From NCBI RefSeq assembly GCF_024679245.1, contig NC_090178.1:17355213-17419212 (forward strand): a DNA stretch of 64,000 bases, given 5' to 3'. The DNA is from Pseudorasbora parva (lineage: Eukaryota; Chordata; Actinopteri; Cypriniformes; Gobionidae). Position 1 is the first letter of the stretch. Each line of letters opens with the position of its first letter. The position numbers were made by a program, and so were the translations under genes. Positions 25,079 through 34,490 of the stretch are shown one piece after another. A model generated the notes under the pieces. It saw only the letters and a program-made list of their open reading frames with translations. It was not told the DNA's origin and ran no database searches.

Positions 25079-25253
25079 GCTGCGTCGAAACGCTGTGAGA
25101 ACGCCTCTGCGTTAATGCGTCGTGAAGCGCCTGTAGAACCATTCCATCGGAAAAAAGATCGATCGTCGCCGACGTGATGACGTCGCCGACGTGATGACGT
25201 CATCAACAGGAGACTATAAAAGGTCCGCGAACACAAACAGGAACTAGCTTCTG
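25079..25253 (+). repeat. DIRS left inverted terminal repeat
   Basis: Complementary to 29945-30119 with a single mismatch seen by eye (CATCAACAGG against CATCAACCGG). It contains two direct copies of GCCGACGTGATGACGT. Confidence 0.95.
25215..25222 (+). promoter_or_regulatory. TATA box of the DIRS left repeat
   Basis: TATAAAAG lies just before the coding part and is followed by GTCCGCGAAC. It is a likely pol II core promoter. The same box exists inverted in the right repeat (about 29976-29983), pointing toward the element interior on the other strand. Two tandem CRE-like TGACGTC/TGACGTCA sites precede it. Confidence 0.6.
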
Positions 25254-25387
25254 TGCCTTCAGTAAGCGATCTGTGTGAACCTGTCTGTCTATTTGGTGTT
25301 TTTGTCTGTCTATTATCAGAGATTTTCCACCCTTTTGTTAAATATTTCATATGTTAACAGAAAAAAGAGAAAATAAAATAGATAGAA

Positions 25388-26400
25388 ATGGCGAGTGAAA
25401 GCAGCAATTTCAGAAAGTGTGTTCCTCCCTGCCCACGCTACATCATGGGCGGGGACACACATCTTCTCTGTGTTGCATGCTTGGGAGCGCAGCATGCCCA
25501 GGCAGCCCTCGAGGGGGCTGCTTGCGAGCACTGTGAGCGTATGCCACTGAGAACGCTGGTCCCGCTGCTGCCGAGGCAGAGCGGAGGCTGCAGTCGTGGG
25601 GTTCACAATTGGATGTTGCAGAGGGGTTTGAGACGGGCACTGCCTTATCTCTGCCCTCACCTGCTCCATCCAGCGGTTCTTCTCGGGGCTTGGAAGCACG
25701 CATTGCGGTTTCTTCCCCCCCGAGAGAGCCGCCGGTGCTCCAACTATCCAGCTCCGAGGAGGTGGACGTTGAGAGCATCGCGACTGAAGATTCGCCACTT
25801 CAGTCCCCTGCGAGTGAAAAAAAAAAAAAGTGGACTTTACAGAGGGGTTTGAGACGGGCCCGGCCTTATCTCAGCCCTCACCTGTATCGTCCAGTGTCTC
25901 GTCTCGGGGTTTGGAAGCCCGCTCTGCGGTCTCTTCCTCCCTGGGCGGGGCACCGGTGCTCCAACTATCCAGCTCTGAGGAGGTGGACGTTGAGAGCATC
26001 GCGACTGAAGACTCGCCACTTCAGTCACCCGCTAGTGAGTTGAGGTTCTCACGAGAGCTGTGGCCAGGTTAAATATAAAAATAAGAAATGACTGGCTGGC
26101 TGAAATATCTGAATCCCATCGAAATCAGAGAGAACGAAATTAGATGAGCGATTCCTGCCCTCTCGTGCAAAGCATCAACGTCCTGCCATTCTTCCCTGAC
26201 CTGCACACCGAGGTGTCTAGGTCATGGAGGAAACAAGCGGTATCATATAGAGTGTTCAGCCCACATACATCTGCATATAGTAATATATTTGGGCTGAGAC
26301 ACTATGGTTATGGGGCGATGCCGAAGATCGAAGAGACGCTTGCGAGCTATCTCTCGCCTTCAGCTGCATCGTCCCTGGCATTTCCCCTCCGAAGGAAATC
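25388..26400 (+). pseudogene. DIRS gag-like protein, broken
   Basis: Starts MASESSNFRKC with a Cys-rich region typical of fish DIRS gag (CPRYIMGGDTHLLCVACLG, then CEHCERMPLRTL). Around 25555 a deletion shifts the frame; family-like sequence resumes in another frame (AGPAAAEAERRLQSWGSQLD). A 222-bp acidic, Ser-rich segment (LSSSEEVDVESIATEDSP) is then duplicated, with an A-run shifting the frame between copies. A C-terminal part (FFPDLHTEVSRSWRKQ, then YGAMPKIEETLASYLSPSAA) lies at about 26190-26370. Role by family: binds the element RNA. It is not translatable as one protein here. Confidence 0.8.
25607..26040 (+). repeat. 222-bp tandem duplication inside gag
   Basis: Both copies run from about CAGAGGGGTTTGAGACGGGC to GCCACTTCAGTC (25618 and 25839), separated by an A-run (25818-25830). 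The copies differ at many sites, so the duplication is not recent. Confidence 0.88.
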
Positions 26401-27090
26401 GGTGCTTACCTCAGCACACGGTACCCGTCTTCCTTCGGTGCCCACAGGGGGCCGCGCTGCTAACCCCGCCGCAATGTCAGGGCGCAGAGGGTCTCCGCGG
26501 GCCACCTGAGGGTGGTCCGCCCCCTCCTCGGAGGGCATGCGAGCAGTCAGGTCAGGTGTTCCCTGCCGGTTCGCCGTTTCAGGGCACTGCACTCGCTGCT
26601 CAAATTACACCAGAGGCCAGCCTCGAGAGGCTGGTTCCCTTAGTTTCCCCTCCGTGGGAAGACGGTGCTTACCTCAGCATACGGTACCCGTCTTCCTTCG
26701 GTACCCTCAAGGGGCCGCGCTGCCAACCCCGCCGCAATGTCGGGGCGCAGAGGGTCTCCGCGGGCCACCTGAGGGTGGTCCGCCCCCTCCTCGGAGGGCA
26801 GGGGAAACAAAAGGACGCTGAGGGTAGTCCCCTCCGAAGGGAAACGGTGTTTACCTCTGCCTACGGTACCCGTTGTCCTGCAGCGCCCTCTGGGGGCCGC
26901 GCTGCCAACCCCGCCGCAATGCCGGGGCGCAGACGGTCCCCGCGGGCCACTCGAGGGTGGTCCGCTCCCCCTTCGGGGGGCTCCCGAGCAGTCAAGTCAG
27001 TCGTTCCCTGCCGGTCCGCCGCTTCAGGGCACTGTGCTTGTTGCTCAAAATACACCAGAGGCCAGCCTCGAGAGGCTGGTTCCCTTAGTA
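26379..27090 (+). repeat. GC-rich tandem repeats upstream of the RT frame
   Basis: Three units start near 26379, 26645 and 26827. Each has TCCCCTCCG, ACGGTACCCGT, GGGGCCGCGCTGC, AACCCCGCCGCAATG and GTGGTCCGC in order. The first and third end in CAGAGGCCAGCCTCGAGAGG; the middle one is shortened. The repeated segment includes the residues EASLERLVPLV that lead into the RT domain, so it is an expansion of the gag-pol junction. Confidence 0.88.
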
Positions 27091-28149
27091 GATTTTCTAG
27101 ACGAGTGGAAACGTCTATCGAATATATCTCAGTGGGTCCTGCAGATAATAGAAAAGGGGTACGCCATTCAGTTCAGAAGTCGGCCACCTCCTTTCTGCGG
27201 TGTCCTACCTACAGAGGTGGGCCCGGAGCAGGCTCTGGTAATGGCACAGGAAGTAGAGACACTCCTGCAAAAAGGGGCTATAGAGAGGGTTCCCCCTCCC
27301 AGCAGGGAGTCTGGCTTTTATAGCCGTTACTTCATCGTGCCGAAGAAGGATGGGGGCTTACGCCCGATATTAGATCTGCGGCTATTGAATCGCTCGGTGG
27401 CCAAGCTCAAATTCAAGATGCTTACACTCAGACAGATTGTAGCGCAGGTCAAATCGGAGGATTGGTTTGTCACCATAGACCTCAAAGATGCGTATTTTCA
27501 TGTCTCCATCCTTCCACATCACAGGAAGTTCCTGAGGTTTGCCTTCGGGGGAGAGGCATACCAATATCGTGTACTTCCCTTCGGTCTAGCACTGTCACCC
27601 CGCACGTTCACCAAGTGTGTGGATGCAGCTCTGGCGCCGCTGCGTCTACAGGGCATCCGCATACTGAACTATATCGACGACTGGCTGATTCTAGCGAATA
27701 CAGAGCAGATGGCGGTTCAGCATCGAGATGCTGTTCTCGCCCATATGTCGAAGCTGGGGTTGAGGCTGAACGCCAAGAAGAGTGTGCTTTCTCCGGCTCA
27801 GAGAACCACTTTTCTAGGTGTGAACTGGGACTCGGTAATTATGCGGGCGCAATTATCGCCAACACGCATAGCATCGATCCTGGCAGCCGCCAAAGAACAG
27901 AAGCTAGGCCGAGCCGTCACTGTGAAACGGTTCCAGAAACTGTTAGGTCTCATGGCAGCAGCGTCCAACGTGATATCTTTTGGCCTACTGTACATGAGGC
28001 CACTGCAGTGGTGGCTCAAAACAAAAGGGTTCTCCCCGAGGGGAAATCCGCTCCGCACGATCAAAGTCACGCGGCGATGCCTACGTGCTCTGGTCATGTG
28101 GAAAAACCCGCTCAGGGTCCCGTGTTGGGGGCTCATGTTCGTCGCGTAA
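27034..28149 (+). CDS. DIRS reverse transcriptase, open frame
   Basis: 371 codons with no stop. Family role: makes DNA from the element RNA. Visible motifs: SRYFIVPKKDGGLRPILDLR (about 95-114), FVTIDLKDAYFHV (from 145), LPFGLALSPRTFTK (about 180-193), the active site YIDD (213-216) and FLGVNWDS (about 265). The nominal ATG at 27034 is not a proven start; family-like sequence continues upstream through the tandem repeats. The frame ends just before RNase H because of a frameshift at about 28135-28147. Coding drift is much lower here than in the neighbouring parts. Confidence 0.88.
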   Translation: MLVAQNTPEASLERLVPLVDFLDEWKRLSNISQWVLQIIEKGYAIQFRSRPPPFCGVLPTEVGPEQALVMAQEVETLLQKGAIERVPPPSRESGFYSRYFIVPKKDGGLRPILDLRLLNRSVAKLKFKMLTLRQIVAQVKSEDWFVTIDLKDAYFHVSILPHHRKFLRFAFGGEAYQYRVLPFGLALSPRTFTKCVDAALAPLRLQGIRILNYIDDWLILANTEQMAVQHRDAVLAHMSKLGLRLNAKKSVLSPAQRTTFLGVNWDSVIMRAQLSPTRIASILAAAKEQKLGRAVTVKRFQKLLGLMAAASNVISFGLLYMRPLQWWLKTKGFSPRGNPLRTIKVTRRCLRALVMWKNPLRVPCWGLMFVA

Positions 28150-28922
28150 CGCTAACGACAGATGCCTCTCTCACGGGCTGGAGGGGCGACCATGAGTGGT
28201 CGCTCATCCCAGGGTCTATGGCAGGAACATCAGCGGCACTGGCACGTAAATCGGCTAGAGATGCTCGCAGTGTTTCTTGCATTGAAACAGTTCCTGCCCG
28301 ACCTCAAGGGGCCACCATGTGCAGACAACACATCGGTGGTCGTCTATATAAATCACCAGGGGGGTCTGAGGTCCCGTCCGTTGGACAATTGGCACATCGG
28401 ATCCTCCTGTGGGCCCAAGGGAAATTGCTGTCAGTCAGAGCAGTATATATCCCGGGGGTCCTGAATCAGGAAGCAGACAGCCTGTCGAGGCAGGGGCCGA
28501 GGCCCGGGGAATGGAGACTCCACCCAGAAGTGGTGGAGCTCCTATGGAAGGTATATGGGAGCTATTTGCTTCGGCGGAGAGTTCTCACTGCCCGCAGTAG
28601 TTTCTCTGACCCATCCAGCCCCGCTGGGGTGGATGCCATGGTACAGGGGTGGCCGAGGCTACCTCTGTACGCCTTCCCCCCGATTGTCTTGCTTCCAGGA
28701 GTTCTGGAGAGGGTACGCCGGGACGGGGCCCAGGTACTCCTAGTGGCTCCGTACTGGCCGACCCGAGTATGGTTTTCGGACCTGATATCTTTCCTGGAAG
28801 GCTCTCCGATGGAGATTCCGACCAGGAGGGATCTACTCTCTCAGGCGGGCGGGAGATTCCTGCACCCACGCCCAGAGATGTGGAAACTGTGGGCCTGGCC
28901 TCTGAGGGGGCTAGGCTCATAG
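28140..28922 (+). pseudogene. DIRS RNase H and linker region, frameshifted
   Basis: RNase H signatures are spread over frames: RVTLTTDASLTGW (about 28140-28180), then in another frame NRLEMLAVFLALKQFLPDL and DNTSVVVYINHQGG, then back to YIPGVLNQEADSLSRQG (about 28446). The linker VLLPGVLERVRRDG to WKLWAWPLRG follows to 28916. At least three frame changes mean no active RNase H. Role by family: removes the RNA strand after reverse transcription. Confidence 0.82.
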
Positions 28923-29735
28923 AGGAAGGTCTCTCGGCCGAGGTCGTAGAGACCATCCTTCACTCCAGAGCTCCGTCCACGAGGAAACTGTACGCTCTGA
29001 AAGGGAAACTTTTCTCAGCATGGTGCAGAGAACGCCAGTGGGACCCAGTTAACTGCCCGGTTGGTACAGTGCTGGAGTTTCTGCAGGCGAGGTTCTCGGC
29101 AGGGTTGACCCCCTCCACAATAGAGGCGTACGTGGCGGCCTTGGGTGCCGTCCACGTCCCTTTGGGTGGATTGTCTTGGGAAGACACCCTCTGATTACAC
29201 GTTTCCTCCGTGGCACTTTAAGGTTGAGGCCTGTTATGCACTCATGTCTAGAGTTTGCGCCGGGGTTTTCTCATCCCAGGCCGGGTTATGTCCCCAAGGT
29301 TCCTACGAGCCCACGGGGCCCCATTACTCTTCAAGCATTCTGTCCTCCTCCTTTCACGACGTCAGACCAGGAAGATTATCTGCTGTGCCCTGTTAGAGCA
29401 CTAGATACTATGTCCACAGAGCTGCCCTGTGGAGGAAAACTGATCAGCTGTTTGTCTGTTTCGGGCCCCCTAAGAAGGGGCCCCAGTATCTAAGCAGAGG
29501 ATGAGCAAGTGAGTGGTCGAGGCCATCTCACTTGCTTATGAGGCGGCCGGGCAGCAGTCTCCACTGGCTGTCCGGACGCATTCAACCAGGGGTATGGCTG
29601 CTTCTTAAGCACTTTTGTCGGGGGCGTCCCTCCACGATATTTGTAAACGCGGCCGGATGGTCGTCTCCTTTAACTTTCGTCAGGTTCTATGAACTAGACC
29701 TGGCATCTACAGTTGGGGCACAGGTACTCTCGTAA
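28880..29735 (+). pseudogene. DIRS tyrosine recombinase, broken
   Basis: The core-binding part is open (EGLSAEVVETILHSRAPSTR to LEFLQARFSAGLTPSTIEAY, ending near 29190). GRHPLITRFLRGTLRLRP then continues in another frame, after which the segment that should carry the first catalytic Arg is missing. Further on, HSTRG (about 29579-29593), the H-x-x-R motif, and SPLTFVRFYELDL (about 29670-29706), with the nucleophile Tyr, are still readable in different frames, with a stop between them. Role by family: inserts the circular DNA copy. Not functional here. Confidence 0.82.
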
Positions 29736-29795
29736 CCGTGTGCGCTTCGGCTTCACACATACGAGACACTTGGTCCTATGGCGATGTGGGTATAA

Positions 29796-29896
29796 GCGTT
29801 CTCACAGCGTTTCGACGCAGCTCGAGTTCCCCGAAAGGGAACGTCTCAGGTTACGTATGTAACCCTAGTTCCCTGAGGGAACGAGACGCTGCGTCG
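29796..29896 (+). repeat. DIRS internal complementary region
   Basis: 29796-29842 is the exact complement of the element's left tip (25058-25104), and 29841-29896 is the exact complement of its right tip (30111-30166). The two halves overlap at the junction AAC (29840-29842), the complement of GTT at the element tips. By established DIRS biology this region acts as the guide that brings the two ends together to form a circle. Confidence 0.95.
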
Positions 29897-29944
29897 CTCT
29901 GCCATACTCCCGGCGTGTCCGTGATCACTTACTTCAGGCTTTAT

Positions 29945-30166
29945 CAGAAGCTAGTTCCTGTTTGTGTTCGCGGACCTTTTATAGTCTCCGGTTGATGACG
30001 TCATCACGTCGGCGACGTCATCACGTCGGCGACGATCGATCTTTTTTCCGATGGAATGGTTCTACAGGCGCTTCACGACGCATTAACGCAGAGGCGTTCT
30101 CACAGCGTTTCGACGCAGCGTCTCGTTCCCTCAGGGAACTAGGGTTACATACGTAACCTGAGACGT
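29945..30166 (-). repeat. DIRS right inverted terminal repeat with extension
   Basis: 29945-30119 pairs with the left repeat; 30120-30166 is a right-specific extension ending CTGAGACGT, followed by TTTT. A right end longer than the left is a DIRS1 feature. Confidence 0.93.
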
Positions 30167-31301
30167 TTTTAAACCCTGGCCTAGATTACAAAAAAGAAAA
30201 AAGAAAGGGTGAAAACATCCATAGAAAGAGCAAGGTTGACATGAGTAAAACAGTGAAGAGAGCCATGGACAAATTGAGAAATTAGGAACGCATGGTAAAG
30301 ACTCTCTGAGGACCAAGCATTGAGCCGAGACCTATTACAACACATGGCACCAGACAGCTGTGCTGGTAATTATCATCTATATGTTTAGCAGACGACCTCA
30401 TTGAGGGCAGCGTTCATGGCTTCTGCCTCCACCATTTAGCCAACCTATTTACAGCCTGCGGGGTGAAGAGGAAAGAGATGGGATATCAACCTGGGATTTG
30501 AACCTAAAACCATCTCGTATCAGATCTGTGTGCGGCGTATCTTGCAGTGAACAATGGATTACTGTTGTTTGAAATGTACAAGTCACAATATTGTTGTCTC
30601 CTGCTGTGTCACATTGTACTTGTGTATTTGGGAGCTTTAGATATAAATGAGTATGTGAGTCTCAGTTCTGCATTAAAGCCTGTGGTGTGACTAAAGCCCA
30701 GATGTGGCACTGATACTCGGTTGCATCCAGAGGTGCTTCACCAGTCTGTCTATTGTCGAACAGCTGCACCCAACCATCTGCTTCACCTCTGTGCTCACCC
30801 GCTCTCTTTCGCAGAGAGCTACACAGAATGCCTATCACAGACTGCAAAGAGGCTTTCTAACAAAACTCAGAGCTCATTAGGGAAAGTTAAGCAAGGGGTC
30901 CGTCACAGAACACACTCAGGAAAAGACAAATATGGTCTTAAAGGGATAGCTCACCCACAAAATGATATTCTGTGATCATTGACTCGCCTCTCTATCTTCT
31001 GTGGAAAACGAAAGGCTTCTCTTTTCCATTAAGCAGAAGTGAATAAGGACTGTCAAGTTTCAAAATAACAACAAACACGACCCAAGCACTATATTCCAAG
31101 TCTTCTAAAGCTGTATTATAACTTTAAGTGAAATTTAAGTCCTTAGCAATTATCCAATCCAGTATTGGTGTAAGTGGACCTGGTTTTTAAAGGGAATGGG
31201 AGATGACACTTTGATTGGTTTATTCCACGTTATGCTCAAAACATGACTCTCATTAAGAGTCAGATCATATACTCAGAAAGGCTCAAAAGGTTGATTTGTT
31301 C
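30167..31301. other. Gene-less region with a short MITE fragment
   Basis: Mostly single-copy. 30938-31020 begins TTAAAGGGATAGCTCACCC and contains ATTCTGTGATCATTGACTC, a piece of the common fish repeat whose ends resemble GGGTTAGTTCACCC. No gene is recognised. Confidence 0.4.
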
Positions 31302-31848
31302 TAGCCTAGAAATCTAGACGCACCCTAGTGGCAGCAAATCGAATTTGCCGCGAGTGTCGTCTGGCACCTCTCAATACACTTCTGAGCTGTAAACGCCAAA
31401 CTCTGGTCGGGCCAATCACATTGTGTATAGAGTCGGTGGGCGGGGCTTAACATAATGACGGCCGAGTTGCGCTTGCATGCTTCTAGTAAACACAGAAACT
31501 GGCGAACAGCGGTCTTTCGAATCAGCTTTGACCGTGACTCTAGAAGACTTGGAGTTAAGCTTTTCTCTGAGAAAAGAACAAAGAACGGCACTGAAGTCAT
31601 TCTTAAAAAGGGAAGATGTGTTCAGAGTTTTGCCGACCGGATATCGCGAAAGTTTAATCTATCAACTAGCTCCGGTTCACCTTCGTTGCTCTGGTTGGTT
31701 GTATTGCTATCCAATTGCGTGCATGCCATGCAGAGGGAGTTTGAAAAACAACTGTCTATCCCGCCTCTCGGATTGAGCCCTGTCAATGGGGAGTTTCCAG
31801 TCCAAACATCTTGATGTGGGGCATCTTGATGTGTGGCTTGTCAGGCTA
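31302..31848 (+). mobile_element. Repeat carrying a RecQ-helicase-like fragment (copy 1)
   Basis: Starts TAGCCTAGAAATCTAGACGC and ends TGGCTTGTCAGGCTA, so the tips are inverted partners (TAGCCT/AGGCTA). The same start, end and interior occur at 48545-49096. About 550 bp. No transposase is inside, so it is non-autonomous. Superfamily is unknown and the target duplication is unresolved. Confidence 0.75.
31477..31776 (+). pseudogene. RecQ-like helicase N-terminal fragment
   Basis: A 99-codon open frame whose middle reads FSLRKEQRTALKSFLKREDV then FRVLPTGYRESLIYQLAPV. This resembles the start of a RecQ/DEAH helicase core: the Q-motif side (EQ...AL) followed by Walker A. A working Walker A would be TGxGKS; here it reads TGYRES, so ATP binding would be lost. 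Motifs II to VI are absent. It may be a captured host fragment or a relic of an autonomous element's helicase. The frame is open but the product is unlikely to work as a helicase. Confidence 0.6.
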
Positions 31849-32000
31849 AATTTATTCAACAACCTGATGAATTTACCAAGGTGAGCTAGAGTGGCCAAAA
31901 TGTTGGTTTGTTCCTCACAAGGCTTCAAGAAACATTTTGAAGCTCGACAGCCCCAGTTCCCTCTCATCATAAAGAAATCAGCGACTTTGACATTCACCTA

Positions 32001-32463
32001 AAAGGCTTAGTTCACCCAAAATTCATGATTCGGATCGCCAATGTCACGTGATTTCAGCAGTTTGGCAGTTTTACACGCCATCCGAATCATGAATCGATTA
32101 TGCTGATGCATAACCGTTTGAATCTTTATTTGAGGATTGAAAACAAAGCTGGAAGAGGAGACAATGCTGAATAAAGTCACAGTTTATGTGATTTTTAGAC
32201 CAAAATGTATTTTCAATGCTTCAAAAGATTGTAATGAACCAACTGATGTCACATATGGACTACTCTGATGATGTTTTTATTAGCTTTCTGGTCATGGACA
32301 GTATAGAAGTATATAGAACGTATGGAAGTATAGTGCATACACTTCCAAATGCTCTCGGACTAAATCTAAAATATGTTAAACTGAGGTCTTATGGGTGTGG
32401 AACAACATTAGGGTGAGTCATTAATTAAATCAAATTCATTTTTTGGTGAACTAACCCTTTAAA
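32001..32463. mobile_element. Fold-back MITE, GGGTTAGTTCACCC family (copy 2)
   Basis: Starts AAAGGCTTAGTTCACCC and ends GGTGAACTAACCCTTTAAA. The left arm is shortened and goes straight to the core (ATTCATGATTCGGATCGCCA). One CACGTG lies at 32045-32050. The right arm keeps ATTAGGGTGAGTCATTAA. Confidence 0.85.
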
Positions 32464-33919
32464 GTTTGTGTTACATGGAAGTAAGACACGTGTTTGAACA
32501 GTTACTTACACATAAGGATGAGGGTTGAGTAAAAGAAGACAGAAATTTCAAAAGTGAAAATCAAGAAAGAGGAACAGAAAAGGGAAAAGGAAAGAGTGAG
32601 AGAAAGAGTGTGTATGAATGCCTATGGATTATCTGGTGATGACATCATGGTGGAGGAAGAAGAGGACGATGAAGGGGGAAGGAACGTTCACTCCAAATGT
32701 GGCTAAAGGTGCATAACAAGGCACTGGCCGTCAGCTCATTATTCCCTCCCTTTTCTCTCTCCCTTTTGAAGACAGGCAGGATTTTTTTTCTACATAAAAG
32801 TAAACAACATTGCCTGCAGGCACAATTTCCCTGGCAACACAATAAAATGTGCAGTGAATTTATGATGGTCATCCATTAGCTCTTACCAAGGAAACATCAC
32901 CCATATCTGTCGTCCATCATTCTAATAGAGGGTTAATGCACCAAATTTACATAAAAAAGTCATATTGTCTGCATGAATTATTTACACCCTCAGCTGTTTT
33001 TTTTCTTCCTTTCTTTCTCTCCCTTGCTTTCTTTTTTCAGCAACTTGGGGTTTTGTGTTGGATTCTCTGAGAAAATTCTGACAGCAAGACAGTGGCCAAC
33101 TTTCTCCCTTTTCTCACATCAGACAGACTAACACAAGGAAGTCCTGCATCTTGCTTATGGCACAATTAAGGAACTCATGTTTGAAGTGAATTATCTAACA
33201 GCGGAAACCTTAAAATTCCATCAGTGCATGAATACAAGTTTGGATAAAAAGAAAAAAAAGGCAAATTCAAAATAAATACGAAGCCTTGTGAAAATTCGCT
33301 AAAACAAAGTGTTTTGTTTTTTTTTTTACTAAAGAAAAAGTCTATCATAACATCTGTACAGATTGGTCCTATTAACCATAAACAAAGGGGGAAAAATCCC
33401 TACACGGAATCCCCTGATGTAACTCGTTTCATAAACGCTTGTGTGGGGACATGAATTGTAATACTGCCACTAGGCCCTTGGGATGAGCTTTGTGATTGAG
33501 CAATTATTACAAGCTCAATTACTATCATCACATTATCACTGCTAATCCATCGGTGTCAAAGACGTGGTGCGCGGCTCATCGTATCTTCACACAGCCTTTC
33601 CGCCACTCTAATGAAAGGCACTAAACCCCTGCCAACTGACTCATATGAACACCCCAGTGCCTGTGCCCTCCCCTCCCTGCGCACTGTAAAGTTGTCGCTA
33701 GGATGAGTGCTTCCATTTTTTCTAATTTCACCTGACAGCACTACAGGCGTTTCTGGCGAGCAGCGCTAATTTCTGACATGCCTCAGCAGACAGAGACTCG
33801 ATCACCCGGGTGTCATCAGACAGACACGCGCAAGCAAATCAGACAGGACGGAAGTAAAAACGATTTTTTTTTTTTGTCGAGTTTGGATGATAAAAATGCT
33901 CAAAGCTCACTTCAGAATA
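32464..33919. other. Gene-less region
   Basis: Mixed composition, single-copy in appearance, with GA- and CT-rich patches (32540-32700 and 33000-33060). No exon or RNA gene is recognised. Confidence 0.35.
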
Positions 33920-33924
33920 TCAAA

Positions 33925-34250
33925 AACCTGTTTATTTTCATGAGAATTCTATAAACACAACATACTTACATATAATAATGGAAATTACATTTGTAATGTT
34001 ACATATGTTACAGATGTCATAATAATTAATTTTATTATATTTAGCAGCACAACTGTTTTCAACATTGATGATGATAATGAGAAATGTTGCTTGAGCACCA
34101 AATGAAAATGATTTCTGAATGACCATGTGACAATTTTCAGCAATGATGCTGAAAATCCAGTGTTGGTGCTACAGGAATAAATTATATTTTAAAATATATT
34201 AAAATAGAAAACAGTACATTTTTGTTCTATTTCACAATATTACTGTTTGT
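33925..34250. repeat. Fragment of the CAAAAGTTTGGGG-type dispersed repeat
   Basis: Contains AGCACAACTGTTTTCAACAT, GAGAAATGTTGCTTGAGCAC and TTCACAATATTACTGTTT, matching the family at 11912. Decayed. Confidence 0.65.
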
Positions 34251-34490
34251 AAACTACAAAATTACATGTAACTTTCTTTCCTCGGTGGAACACAAAATGA
34301 GAAATTTCAAAGAATATCCTGGCCACTTTTTAATGCAATGAATAAGGAATGGAGCTGTCAAGCACCAAAACAACAACAAAAAGCACCATAAAAGTATGTT
34401 AAAAGTGCTCAGTATGACTTGTCAGCTGAATCCCAACAGTAGCGTTTTGTGGGGAAATGAATGGAAACAAAATGCAAGTTATTATTCAAT

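Larger units (their letters stand above)
25058..30166 (+). mobile_element. DIRS-type tyrosine-recombinase retrotransposon
   Basis: A 5.1-kb element with 175-bp inverted terminal repeats, a TATA-type promoter in the left repeat, gag-like, reverse transcriptase/RNase H and tyrosine recombinase regions in that order, and an internal complementary region near the right end. This is the defining DIRS architecture: the RNA copy is circularised using the internal region as a guide, and a recombinase rather than an integrase inserts the circle, without target duplication. The RT frame is open but gag, RNase H and recombinase are broken, so this copy is not autonomous. It is GC-richer than its surroundings. 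Confidence 0.93.

Noticed and set aside
26304..27323. A 339-codon frame overlapping the DIRS gag-pol junction
   Set aside because: Runs through GC-rich tandem repeats in a frame different from the RT; the Arg/Gly/Pro-rich composition reflects the repeats, not a protein family.
27462..28922. A single 486-codon protein
   Set aside because: Its first part is an out-of-frame shadow of the RT; only its later part carries RNase H and linker residues, so it is a mosaic of frames, not a gene.
31477..31776. Functional host RecQ helicase exon
   Set aside because: It lies inside a repeat present again at 48545, has a ruined Walker A, and no further helicase motifs follow.
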